Shown here: piece by piece, positions 16,200-24,410 of the stretch | Numbering within the stretch: position 1 is the first letter of the stretch | Layout of the letters: each line of letters starts with the position of its first letter | Assembly (NCBI GenBank): GCA_020433455.1 | Contig: JAGRCP010000018.1 | Coordinates: 1-64,000 of the forward strand | Direction: 5' to 3' | Origin: Caldilineaceae bacterium | GTDB lineage: Bacteria; Chloroflexota; Anaerolineae; Caldilineales; Caldilineaceae | DNA: 64,000 nucleotides | Notes under the pieces: generated by a model | What the model was told of the DNA's origin: nothing | The model's database searches: none | The model's input: only the letters and a program-made list of their open reading frames with translations | Program-made: the position numbers and the translations under genes

Positions 16200-16231
16200 G
16201 CCGGGTTTCTGAACGAAACCCGGCCCTTTTT
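16200..16231. terminator. Terminator hairpin after the rhodanese gene
   Basis: GCCGGGTTTC (16200-16209) pairs with GAAACCCGGC (16215-16224), loop TGAAC. CCTTTTTG follows on the plus strand, and CTCTTTTCT follows on the minus strand. In position it ends the leftward rhodanese transcript; the A/T runs on both sides would allow bidirectional use. Confidence 0.75.
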
Positions 16232-16262
16232 GCTCGTAACGATTATCTGAGAGTCAACTCCC

Positions 16263-18068
16263 CTATTGCGCGGCCTCCCAAGCGCCGTAGCCCGGCGGGA
16301 AGGAACGCACGTTGTTCAGGCCCATGGTCTGCAACGCGGCCAGAGACATGCCCGCTCGATGGCCCGAAGCGCAATAGACGATGACCGGCGAATCGGCGGG
16401 AATCTGGTCCAGGTTTTCGGCCAGGGTGCGGATGGGAATGTTGATCGCGTCGGTGACGTGACCGGCATCATACTCGTCGGGCTGGCGTACGTCGATGACC
16501 GTCGCGCCCGCGTCCATGGCGGATTCCAGCGCCGCCGGATCGCTGCCCAGGGAGTAATAGCCCTCAGGCATGTTGTTGAGAAAATTCTGAACCGCGGCCA
16601 GCGTATCGGGGTCTACGGTCGGCTCGTCGAAGGAGCCCGGCTCCACAGCCTCGGTGCTCACTTCCTCTTCCGCGTCGCTCCAGCCGCGCCAGCCGGGCGG
16701 GAAGGCCTTGGCGTTGGTGTAGCCCAGTTCCTGCAGGCTGGCCAGGGACATGGCCGCGCGATGGCCCGATGCACAGTAGACCATAACCGGCTGGTCCGCG
16801 GGAATCTTGCTCAGGTCATCGGCCAGGGTGCGGATGGGAATATTGACCGCTCCGGGGATGTGCCCCTCGGCATACTCGCTCTCTTCGCGCACGTCAATAA
16901 GGTAGACGTTGCTGTTCTCCAGCATATCCTTAAACGTATCGATATTGCCCACAGACAGATAGCCGTCAGGAATGTTGACCAGGAAGTCGTCTACGCTGCT
17001 GATGACCACATCCTCTGCCACGGCCGCATCGGCCATTCCGGTATCTTCCGCGGCCGCAGCGTCTTCGGCAGCCGCCGTATCAGCCTCGCCCTGCGCGGCC
17101 TCCCACGCGCCGTAACCCGGCGGGAAGGAACGCACGTTGTTCAGGCCCATGGTCTGCAACGCGGCCAGGGACATGCCGGCCCGGTGGCCGGAAGCGCAAT
17201 AGACGATGACCGGCGAATCGGCGGGAATCTGGTCCAGGTTTTCGGCCAGGGTGCGGATGGGGATGTTGATCGCGTCGGTGACGTGACCGGCATCGTACTC
17301 GTCGGGCTGGCGTACGTCGATGACCGTCGCGCCCGCGTCCATGGCGGATTCCAGCGCCGCCGCATCGCTGCCCAGGGAGTAATAACCCTCAGGCATGTTG
17401 TTGAGAAAATTCTGAACCGCGGCCAGCGTATCGGGGTCCACGGTCGGCTCGTCAAAGGAGCCCGGCTCCACAGCCTCGGTGCTCACTTCCTCTTCCGCGT
17501 CGCTCCAGCCGCGCCAGCCGGGCGGGAAGGCCTTGGCGTTGGTATAGCCCAGCTCCTGCAGGCTGGCCAGGGACATGGCCGCGCGGTGGCCCGATGCACA
17601 GTAGACCATAACCGGCTGGTCCGCGGGAATCTTGCTCAGGTCATCGGCCAGGGTGCGGATGGGAATATTGACCGCGCCGGGGATGTGCCCCTCGGCGTAC
17701 TCGCTCTCTTCGCGCACGTCGATGAGGTAGACATCCGTGTTGGCCAGCATATCCTTGAAGGTATCGATATTGCCCACGCTCAGATAACCGTCGGGGATGT
17801 TGACCAGGAAATCATTTACGCTGCTGATGACGACATCTTCTTCCATCGCGGCTGCATCCCCCGCGGCAGGCTCCTCCGTCGGCGCCTCGGTAGCGGCCTC
17901 TTCAGCCGGCGCGGCTTCGGTTGCAGTCGCTTCCGCGGTCGGAGTATCTTCCTGGGCCAGAGGCGCAGCGGCCTCGGCCGTCGGTTCTTCCGTCTTGTTG
18001 CCGCCGCCGCAAGCGCCCAGCGCCAGCACAATCAGCAAAATAATCAGGAACTTCCAATACTTGTACAT
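16263..18068 (-). CDS. Four-domain rhodanese lipoprotein
   Basis: The 601-residue product has a lipoprotein signal (lipobox LGAC, Cys about residue 20) and a Glu/Ala/Thr/Pro-rich spacer. Four rhodanese-like domains follow in an A-B-A-B order. Every domain keeps an active loop of type VYCASGHRA with the sulfur-carrying Cys, preceded by a V/IDVR motif. The A-B pair is duplicated as an 825-bp tandem DNA repeat. Rhodaneses move sulfane sulfur between donors and acceptors; a surface-anchored one next to a molybdopterin oxidoreductase operon suggests thiosulfate or polysulfide handling outside the membrane. A 163-base gap separates it from the cytochrome b gene, so it may have its own promoter. Confidence 0.85.
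   Translation of the reverse strand: MYKYWKFLIILLIVLALGACGGGNKTEEPTAEAAAPLAQEDTPTAEATATEAAPAEEAATEAPTEEPAAGDAAAMEEDVVISSVNDFLVNIPDGYLSVGNIDTFKDMLANTDVYLIDVREESEYAEGHIPGAVNIPIRTLADDLSKIPADQPVMVYCASGHRAAMSLASLQELGYTNAKAFPPGWRGWSDAEEEVSTEAVEPGSFDEPTVDPDTLAAVQNFLNNMPEGYYSLGSDAAALESAMDAGATVIDVRQPDEYDAGHVTDAINIPIRTLAENLDQIPADSPVIVYCASGHRAGMSLAALQTMGLNNVRSFPPGYGAWEAAQGEADTAAAEDAAAAEDTGMADAAVAEDVVISSVDDFLVNIPDGYLSVGNIDTFKDMLENSNVYLIDVREESEYAEGHIPGAVNIPIRTLADDLSKIPADQPVMVYCASGHRAAMSLASLQELGYTNAKAFPPGWRGWSDAEEEVSTEAVEPGSFDEPTVDPDTLAAVQNFLNNMPEGYYSLGSDPAALESAMDAGATVIDVRQPDEYDAGHVTDAINIPIRTLAENLDQIPADSPVIVYCASGHRAGMSLAALQTMGLNNVRSFPPGYGAWEAAQ
16268..17842 (-). repeat. 825-bp tandem duplication inside the rhodanese gene
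   Basis: The plus-strand segment from about 16268 to 17017 reappears at 17093 to 17842 with a constant offset of 825 bases (275 codons). Landmarks are CGGCCTCCCA at 16271 and 17096, and TACGCTGCTGATGAC at 16992 and 17817. Differences are scattered and mostly silent. The remaining ~75 bases between the copies encode an Ala/Glu-rich linker. The high identity indicates a recent duplication or ongoing gene conversion. Confidence 0.85.
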
Positions 18069-18128
18069 GTTCTCCTCGTTGAGGTGGTAAATAGTGATAA
18101 GGATAGGGATTGGAGGGTGTGAGATTAT

Positions 18129-18198
18129 GAGATTGGGAGATTAAAAGCTCCGTTCCTACCCAAATCGCCAATCTCTAAATCCCCAATCTCCCAATCTC
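18129..18198. repeat. GATTGGGA-type inverted low-complexity repeat
   Basis: GAGATTGGGAGATT (18129-18142) is matched by its reverse complement at 18185-18198. The interval is filled with CCAATCTC-like units (for example 18168-18176). Related intergenic blocks occur near 56562-56625 and 61008-61046. It lies between the cytochrome b subunit and the rhodanese gene. Confidence 0.55.
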
Positions 18199-18231
18199 TA
18201 CCCCTGGATCCCAATCTTCATTCTTCAATCT

Positions 18232-18912
18232 TCATTCCTTGCCCATCACCTCTTCCCGCTCCAACTCCTCCACCCACTTGGCATGCTCCAACCGCGCGTC
18301 CTCCTCGTCGATATAACCGGTGGTCATACCGGAGAGCGCACGATAGACAAAAGTGAAGTAGAGGTGCCCCACCAGCAGCACGGTGAGAACGAGCATAGAG
18401 AGGTCATGGATGCTCACGGCAATCGCCAGATTGGCGGGACCAAGATCGCCCTTGCCCGCCCACAGGATGATGCCGCTGATCACGATGAGGGCCGAAAAGA
18501 TGACCACGCCCGCATGGTGCAGCTTCTGCCCGGCGTTGAGGCGCCCCTGGGGCGGCATTCCCTCGGCGTGGCCCATGAAGTAGCGATAGACGTGGAGCAG
18601 CCAGTCCAGATCGTCCCGGTCATAGTGGAACGAGTCCCAGAGCAACTCCCGGGCGGCCGGGCGATCCACCAGCAGGTACATGAAGGGAATCGCCATGTAG
18701 ATGATCGCCCCCACCCGATGCAATACGCGGGACGTGCCGCCTGACGCATATTGGGAGAACCAGGGCAGAAAGAGCGCCAGCCCGGTGATGAGCAACAGCA
18801 GGAAGGAGATGGCCAGCATCATGTGGATGATGCGCGGCGTCCGCCGGTAGCGCAGAACCAGATCGTGGTCGCCGTCATGGATGATGGGTTGGGGATAGGC
18901 CTGGGTTGTCAT
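18232..18912 (-). CDS. Cytochrome b subunit of a molybdopterin oxidoreductase (FdnI/PhsC-like)
   Basis: The 226-residue protein has four predicted membrane helices and histidines in the positions used for di-haem ligation in FdnI/PhsC-type cytochromes b: RTPRIIHMML near residue 26-35, VLHRVGAIIY, LHHAGVVIFSAL and SIHDLSMLVLTVLLVGHLYF. It would exchange electrons between the quinone pool and the iron-sulfur subunit. Its start overlaps the stop of the ferredoxin-type subunit gene by four bases (18909-18912), so the three subunit genes form one operon. The class covers both respiratory formate dehydrogenase and thiosulfate reductase; sequence alone does not separate them. Confidence 0.82.
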   Translation of the reverse strand: MTTQAYPQPIIHDGDHDLVLRYRRTPRIIHMMLAISFLLLLITGLALFLPWFSQYASGGTSRVLHRVGAIIYMAIPFMYLLVDRPAARELLWDSFHYDRDDLDWLLHVYRYFMGHAEGMPPQGRLNAGQKLHHAGVVIFSALIVISGIILWAGKGDLGPANLAIAVSIHDLSMLVLTVLLVGHLYFTFVYRALSGMTTGYIDEEDARLEHAKWVEELEREEVMGKE

Positions 18913-19685
18913 GCGGACGTCTCCTCTTCTTCCTTCTCGGCTTTCTGCTCCGCTTCGACGGCGTGGATATGCTTAATCTCCTGCATGTGATTGCGCCGGG
19001 CAATGATCGCGGCCACGCCCGTCACGGCAATGCTCAGGCCGGTCACCGCGGCGCTCATGGGCTGGACGACCTTCTGCCAGGCGTTGATGACCAGGGGCGC
19101 ATCGGGATCGGCCGGCAGATTGAACGCGCCGGGCTCATCGGGCAGCACCATGATGACGCCCAGGCCGCCGGCTTCCGTCTCGCCGTAGATGCGGGCGTTG
19201 GCATAGCGTTCCTTGAGCTTTGTCAGCCGCTCCCGGGCCAGCGCCAGGATCTCCTCCCGCTCGCCATAGCGCAACGCGTCGCTGGGACAGGTCTTGACGC
19301 ACCAAGGTTCGCCCCCGGCTTTGACCACGGCCGCGCAGCCGTCGCACTTGCTGGAGAATCCCTCATAAATATGGGGGATGTGGAAGGGGCAGGCGTCCAC
19401 ACAGTAGGAGCAGCCGCTGCACGCTTCCCGATTCAACCGGGTGAGGCCGTCTTCCTTGTAGAGTGCGCCCGTGGGACAGACCGTGACGCAGGCCGCGTCG
19501 CCGCAGTGCATGCAGCGCTGATTAATGACGGTAGACGCAATGTCAGGGAAAGTTCCGGTGGTCTTCTCGTCGAAATGAATGTACTGGACGCCCGCGGGCA
19601 GTTCGTTGCCCGTCTTACAGGCCGCCACGCAGGCTTCGCAGCCGATGCAGCGTCCCATGTCCAGAAGATAGGCGTAGTTGGTCAC
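18909..19685 (-). CDS. 4Fe-4S ferredoxin-type electron-transfer subunit
   Basis: The 258-residue protein has sixteen cysteines arranged as in DmsB/FdnH/PhsB: CIGCEACVAACKTG near residues 13-26; CMHCGDAACVTVCPTG; CSGCSYCVDACPF; CDGC; and CVKTCPSDAL. This predicts four [4Fe-4S] clusters. A C-terminal hydrophobic helix (AAVTGLSIAVTGVAAIIA, near residues 215-235) would anchor it to the membrane, as in FdnH. It links the catalytic subunit to the cytochrome b. It begins one base after the catalytic subunit's stop codon and overlaps the cytochrome gene at its own 3' end. Confidence 0.9.
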   Translation of the reverse strand: MTNYAYLLDMGRCIGCEACVAACKTGNELPAGVQYIHFDEKTTGTFPDIASTVINQRCMHCGDAACVTVCPTGALYKEDGLTRLNREACSGCSYCVDACPFHIPHIYEGFSSKCDGCAAVVKAGGEPWCVKTCPSDALRYGEREEILALARERLTKLKERYANARIYGETEAGGLGVIMVLPDEPGAFNLPADPDAPLVINAWQKVVQPMSAAVTGLSIAVTGVAAIIARRNHMQEIKHIHAVEAEQKAEKEEEETSA

Positions 19686-19686
19686 G

Positions 19687-21978
19687 TCAGGCCTCCTTCA
19701 CGAGCTTGACAAAATTCACGCGCAATCCCGCGCCGCCGCAGATGGGGTCCATGGCGTAGCGACTAATGAGCTTGGCGTCGCTGGCGCCCTTGCCGTCGGC
19801 GTTGGTCAGCCGGGCATCGGCCTGGCCGAAGCCGTGGGACATGAAGACCGCGTCCGGCCGAATGCGCTGGGTCGCCTTCACCACAATGGGGCCGCTGACG
19901 ATGCCGTCCTGGTTCTCCACCATGACCCGGTCGCCGTTTTTGATGCCCATCTCCTCGGCCATGCCAGCGTTGAGCCAGAGATCATTTTCGGGATTCAACT
20001 CGTTGAGCAACGGCGTGTTCTGGGTTTTGGCAAAGGTATGGACCGGGTGGCGGCCATAGAGCAGGCGGAAATAGCCGTCGGGCGGCTCTTCCACCGCCTC
20101 ATAGGCGGGAACGCCGTCAAAGCCTGCCAGGGCCAACTCCTCGGAGTAGAGTTCGATCTTGCCCGAAGGCGTAGCGAAAGGCGAGCTGTCGCCGTAATCC
20201 TCGAAATAGGGCTTGCCTTTCTGGACGATGACGCCGTCCTCTTCCCGCAACTTTTCGATGCTGGAACCGATGGACATGAGGCGTGCATCCAGATATTCCT
20301 CGATGGTCTCCCACTGGAAATACTTTTCCAGTCCCATGCGCAGGCCCAATTCCCGTGCAATCCACCAGCCCGGTTTGGTCTCATACATGGGCTCAATGGC
20401 CGGCTCGCGCAGGGCGATGTAGGGCGTCTTGTGGGGCAACGTCCACAAATCGTCATAACGCTCCAGCGAAGTAGCTTCGGGCATGACCATATCGGCCCAG
20501 GCCACGTGCTCCTGGGGCAGCACGTCGATGGCCAACACGAAGTCCAGATTGCGCAGGGCTTCCTTGGTGCGTTCGGTGTCGGGCACGGAATTGAGCAGAT
20601 TGACGCCATAGACGATCAGCCCCTTGATGGGATAGGGTTCGCCGCTGATCATGGGCTCAATCAGCTCCTGCATGGCCGTTGCGCCGCGCATAAATCTGGT
20701 GCGCCCGCCGTCGGCCCGGACCTTGCCGGTCGGCCCTTCGGGCAGGGTGGCGCTCTCCGCGCCCGGCTCAGCCGAGCAGCCGCCCGACGTGCCGGTGATG
20801 GTGAAAGGCGGATGGGGATAGCTCTCAATATAGGGCGACTTGTTGAAGTAGATGCCGCCTTCCCGCCCGTAGGCGCCCAGCAGCGCGTTGACGATATAGA
20901 TTGCCCGCATGCGCTGGGTGTCGTTGCCGTACCACGTCACGTGGCGGCCGGGCATAATTGCGGCCCGAGGCAGGTTATCGGCCATGACCCGAGCCGTCTC
21001 CCGGATCAGCTCAGCGGGCACGTCGGTAATCTCCGCGGCCCATTCGGGCGTCATGTCGGCCACGTGGGCCTTGAGCTTGTCGAAGCCCGTGGTCCATTCG
21101 GCCACGTACTCCACATCGTAACGCTGCTCGGTGATGAACACGTTGATCCACGCCAGGAGCAGCGCGGTATCCGTGCCCGGCTTCACGGGCAGCCAGTAAT
21201 CGGCCTTGGCCGCCACCTGCGAAAAGCGGGGATCGGCTACGATGACCTTCATGCCCCGCGCCCGCGCGTTGGCGAAATCCTGCATGACCGTATTGCGGGC
21301 GTCCTCGCCGATGTGGCTGCCGATGAGGGTCAGGCACTGGAGCCCTTCCCAATCCATGGGTTCATGACCGCCCACGCCCGAACCGTAGGTCAAGGTAGCG
21401 GCCTCTTCCCGAGGCGACGTGCAGATGGAGGCCGAGGGTTTGGCCGCGTTGGGCGTGCCCCAGGCCTGTGCGAAATAGTCGACAAACCAGAAGTCGCCCG
21501 CTGTGTGACCAAAGACGGCAATGGACTCAGGGCCGTACTGGTCGGCAATGGCCATAAGCTTCTCAGCGCTCTGGTCCAGGGCTTCTTCCCAGGTCACTTC
21601 CTGGAACTTGCCCTCGCCCCGTTCGCCCGTGCGCACCATGGGCGCCTGCAGGCGGTCCGGATCATAGGCAAAAGAGACGAGCCCCTGACCCCGCCCGCAC
21701 AGCATGCCCCGGCTCTTGGGATCCGCGGGGTTGCCGTCTACTTTATAGACCCGGCCGTTTACCGTGGAAGCAATGATGCCGCAACTCCACGGGCACATGC
21801 TGCAACAGCTGTAGCTCTTCTTGATCTCTCCTTCCCGGAACCAGGTCGGTCCCAGAGTGGGGGCTGCGGCCGCGGCCTGAAGCGCGCCTACGCCCGGCCC
21901 GGCCAGCGCAAAGGCTCCCCCTGCGGCTGTGGCCTGGAGAAACTTTCTGCGTGTAATCTGCAATTCAACTTTGGCCAT
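19687..21978 (-). CDS. Molybdopterin oxidoreductase catalytic subunit (thiosulfate/polysulfide reductase-like)
   Basis: The 763-residue protein has a Tat signal (TRRKFLQAT near residues 9-17 followed by an Ala/Gly-rich hydrophobic stretch). A [4Fe-4S] motif C-x2-C-x3-C follows around residues 56-64 (CCSMCPWSC), with the distal Cys in GMLCGRGQG. Mo-bis-MGD binding segments follow, e.g. VFGHTAGDFWFVDYFAQ, TLIGSHIGED and LYGRHPVHTFAKTQNTP. It would be exported folded and act outside the membrane with the two downstream subunits. Its length is that of PhsA/PsrA, and shorter than FdnG; no in-frame UGA for selenocysteine is seen. The neighbouring rhodanese lipoprotein favours a sulfur substrate, but an alternative oxyanion or formate substrate is not excluded. 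Confidence 0.82.
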   Translation of the reverse strand: MAKVELQITRRKFLQATAAGGAFALAGPGVGALQAAAAAPTLGPTWFREGEIKKSYSCCSMCPWSCGIIASTVNGRVYKVDGNPADPKSRGMLCGRGQGLVSFAYDPDRLQAPMVRTGERGEGKFQEVTWEEALDQSAEKLMAIADQYGPESIAVFGHTAGDFWFVDYFAQAWGTPNAAKPSASICTSPREEAATLTYGSGVGGHEPMDWEGLQCLTLIGSHIGEDARNTVMQDFANARARGMKVIVADPRFSQVAAKADYWLPVKPGTDTALLLAWINVFITEQRYDVEYVAEWTTGFDKLKAHVADMTPEWAAEITDVPAELIRETARVMADNLPRAAIMPGRHVTWYGNDTQRMRAIYIVNALLGAYGREGGIYFNKSPYIESYPHPPFTITGTSGGCSAEPGAESATLPEGPTGKVRADGGRTRFMRGATAMQELIEPMISGEPYPIKGLIVYGVNLLNSVPDTERTKEALRNLDFVLAIDVLPQEHVAWADMVMPEATSLERYDDLWTLPHKTPYIALREPAIEPMYETKPGWWIARELGLRMGLEKYFQWETIEEYLDARLMSIGSSIEKLREEDGVIVQKGKPYFEDYGDSSPFATPSGKIELYSEELALAGFDGVPAYEAVEEPPDGYFRLLYGRHPVHTFAKTQNTPLLNELNPENDLWLNAGMAEEMGIKNGDRVMVENQDGIVSGPIVVKATQRIRPDAVFMSHGFGQADARLTNADGKGASDAKLISRYAMDPICGGAGLRVNFVKLVKEA

Positions 21979-22058
21979 GAATCCGGCTCCTCATGATTGA
22001 AAATAGGCCCGCGCTGCCCGATGAGTGCAGCCCGGCGTGAATACCGCGGCGGCATTCC

Positions 22059-22544
22059 CTACTGGATGTCCTGCATTGCCCGGACTTCCGTACTGTGGTC
22101 CGAGGCGGACCGGGCGGCCAGCTCAGCACGCAGGACCTGCTCGCGCTGCATGGCCCGGTACATAACGCACAAGATGCTGGACAGCCATTCCTGATCCATG
22201 TGCTCCTTGGGGATGCTGTTGCATGCGCCCGAGCACCAGACTTTCTCTCGATATTGGCGGTGATCCAGCGGCAGCAAAACCACTGCGCGAATTTGGGGAT
22301 TCTGCTGAATCAAGGTCTCGACCAGCATGGGCGTTCCCGCCTCGGCAACATCCCAATCCAGGAAAATAACGTCGTCCATCTGCGCCGCCACCCGCGCCCG
22401 CAACTCTTCCTGGGTAGTCGTGCTGGCGGCGTGCACCTCAAAGCACATCAAATCAACGGCAGAATTCAGCAGCGAATGGAGCAAAGCCAGAGATTGCTCA
22501 TCCGATGTAGCAAAGAGAACTTTTACGGGCAACGATTGCATCAT
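22059..22544 (-). CDS. Degenerate response-regulator receiver domain protein
   Basis: The 161-residue product resembles a stand-alone receiver domain: VLFATSDEQSLALL near residues 9-22 supplies the acidic pair; VIFLDWDVAEAGTPML near 59-74 supplies a phospho-acceptor Asp; and SIPKEH near 108-113 supplies the conserved lysine. The usual Ser/Thr after beta-4 is not obvious (AVVLLPLD). There is no output domain, only a short C-terminal helix. The gene is leftward and ends 80 bases before the oxidoreductase operon, so it may be co-transcribed with it. A regulatory link to that operon is inference. Confidence 0.55.
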   Translation of the reverse strand: MMQSLPVKVLFATSDEQSLALLHSLLNSAVDLMCFEVHAASTTTQEELRARVAAQMDDVIFLDWDVAEAGTPMLVETLIQQNPQIRAVVLLPLDHRQYREKVWCSGACNSIPKEHMDQEWLSSILCVMYRAMQREQVLRAELAARSASDHSTEVRAMQDIQ

Positions 22545-22559
22545 TCGCTCCTTACTTGC

Positions 22560-22784
22560 GCCTCATTTCACAAGCGTTAGCGCCAGTGTAGCAAAAAGCG
22601 CCAGGGGACGGTATCAGGAAAAGTTTGACAGATCCAAGGACTTTTTCCCTACAGCGTTGTTGCTTTATTTTGCTTCCGGGTTGATTTTGCGTACTATTTG
22701 ACAGGGAGATTTGATAGAGAGACCTTTCAACGACGGTTCCGAATGGGGATTTAGAATTTCGGAACGGCTCAAGGAAAAATACGC
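22560..22784. other. Divergent intergenic region
   Basis: This space between the leftward receiver gene and the rightward membrane-protein gene is locally AT-rich (22640-22700). It should contain both promoters. I could not pick a -35/-10 pair with confidence. An A-rich stretch with AAGGAAAA precedes the ATG at 22785. Confidence 0.4.
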
Positions 22785-24383
22785 ATGAGCCAACAGATTA
22801 GGGAGATGGAGCTGACCCGGCCGACCTCCTTACGCATGACAATCGAATCAGCGCGGTTCCGTCAAAGCCTGTTCTTTCTGCTGGGCGCGGTCCTCTTCGC
22901 CACGGCCTACGGGCAATGGCCCCTCTACAGTGAGAATCAGCATACCAAGTTCCTCCACGGCCTGGCGGCCGCGGGTTACGGCCAATTGCGCCATGACTGG
23001 CTGGCCAATACCATCGACCCATTGCCCGCATTCTCCGCCCTGGTCGCCGCGACCTACGCTCTCCTGCCCACGGCGACCTTTTATCTCTACCATGGTCTGT
23101 TGCTGGGGCTCTTGCTCTTCAGCCTGATAAGCATCGCCAACCGCGTCCTGGCGCTAAACAGGACCAAAATCGGACCGTTCCTCTTCGCCGTGCTGCTCAT
23201 CGCTCTCTTCGCCGGGCGCATGCCGCCCTTCTCGTGGCCGGTTCTGGGCACGAGCTGGAGCTGGCTGCTTCAGGCCGGAGTGGCCAACCAGTACCTGATC
23301 AATCCCGTCTTTCAACCCAGCTCCTTCGGCGTACTGCTCATAACGTCCATTGCCCTTTTCCTGGCGGATCGCCCCTACGCAGCCGCGGCCGCGGCTGCAC
23401 TGGCCGCGGTCATGCACTCCACCTATCTGCCCACCGCCGGCGTCCTTACCCTGGCATACATGGTCATTTTGCTCCGGCAGACGCGCGATTGGCGGCGTGC
23501 GCTCATCACCGGGCTCATCGCGTTGGGCATGGTTCTGCCGATCATTCTGTACAGCGTCCTGCGCCTGGGACCGACAGCGCCGGAACTGTGGCAGGAGGCC
23601 CAGGCCATCATTGTCCACTACCGCATTCCCCATCATTCGCTACCCGAAATCTGGCTGGATCGTACGGTCTATGTCAAAATTGCCTTGTTTGCGGTTGCGC
23701 TCTGGATCGTACGGCGCACCCGGCTGGCCCCCATCATGGCATTGGCCGGAGCCGTAGCAATTCTGCTCACCATCTGGCAGATGATCCGGCCCAATGATAC
23801 CCTGGCTTTTGTAGCGCCCTGGCGTATCTCAGCCACGCTCGTTCCGCTGAGCAGCGCGCTCGTTCTGGCATGGGCGACGGCAGCCCTCTGCAAACTCGGC
23901 GCCGCCATAGCTCCGCGTCTGCGCCGTCTGCCATATCTGCACTATCTGCTATGGGGCATGGTTTTAATCATCGCGCTTGTGGAAGCTGCGCAAGGCGTGC
24001 AAAGCATGTCCGACGCCTGGGCCGCGCGCCGGACGGATTCCCGTCGGGGGCTCTATGAATTTGTAGAAACCGCCCTGGCTCCGACGGATCAATACCTGAT
24101 CCCCACGGGGATGGCCGAATTCCGCCTGGAAACGGGCGCACCTGCGTTGGTGACCTTCAAGTCCCATCCATACAGGGATGTAGAAGTCATTGAGTGGCGC
24201 AGCCGCATGGACGCCGCCGGCGGGTTTTACAACAATCCTACCTGCGAGGGACTCCTGGCCGTAAGCGAAGCATATGCGTTAACCCATGTCGTGCTGGAGC
24301 CTCAGCAACTGCCTGACGGCTGTCCGGCACTTCAGTTCGTCTATATCGACAACGCGTATCGCGTAGCGGCAATCGTACCGTAA
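22785..24383 (+). CDS. Polytopic membrane protein, GT-C/DUF6798-like, function unknown
   Basis: The 532-residue product has about ten to twelve hydrophobic helices and a C-terminal soluble portion of about 120 residues. The N-terminal loop WPLYSENQHTKFLHGLAAAGYGQL, after the first helix, and the overall topology recall GT-C-fold glycosyltransferases or the uncharacterised DUF6798 group. No aspartate motif typical of GT39 is evident there. The first ATG (22785) or the in-frame ATG at codon 18 could start it. It leads a rightward run of envelope genes, with a 27-base gap to the flippase-like gene. Role probably in glycan or lipid-linked sugar metabolism, low certainty. Confidence 0.5.
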   Translation: MSQQIREMELTRPTSLRMTIESARFRQSLFFLLGAVLFATAYGQWPLYSENQHTKFLHGLAAAGYGQLRHDWLANTIDPLPAFSALVAATYALLPTATFYLYHGLLLGLLLFSLISIANRVLALNRTKIGPFLFAVLLIALFAGRMPPFSWPVLGTSWSWLLQAGVANQYLINPVFQPSSFGVLLITSIALFLADRPYAAAAAAALAAVMHSTYLPTAGVLTLAYMVILLRQTRDWRRALITGLIALGMVLPIILYSVLRLGPTAPELWQEAQAIIVHYRIPHHSLPEIWLDRTVYVKIALFAVALWIVRRTRLAPIMALAGAVAILLTIWQMIRPNDTLAFVAPWRISATLVPLSSALVLAWATAALCKLGAAIAPRLRRLPYLHYLLWGMVLIIALVEAAQGVQSMSDAWAARRTDSRRGLYEFVETALAPTDQYLIPTGMAEFRLETGAPALVTFKSHPYRDVEVIEWRSRMDAAGGFYNNPTCEGLLAVSEAYALTHVVLEPQQLPDGCPALQFVYIDNAYRVAAIVP

Positions 24384-24410
24384 CATCTACGCCCAACCAT
24401 ATCAGACCTA

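Noticed and set aside
16266-18122. 618-codon open frame on the plus strand across the rhodanese gene
   Set aside because: It mirrors the minus-strand gene in a GC-rich region and is an antisense shadow; it shows no recognisable domain, and the rhodanese reading has signal peptide and motifs.
19678-21996. 772-codon open frame antisense to the molybdoenzyme gene
   Set aside because: Its composition (many His, Arg and Gly) is that of a shadow frame. The minus strand has a clear Tat signal and FeS motif.
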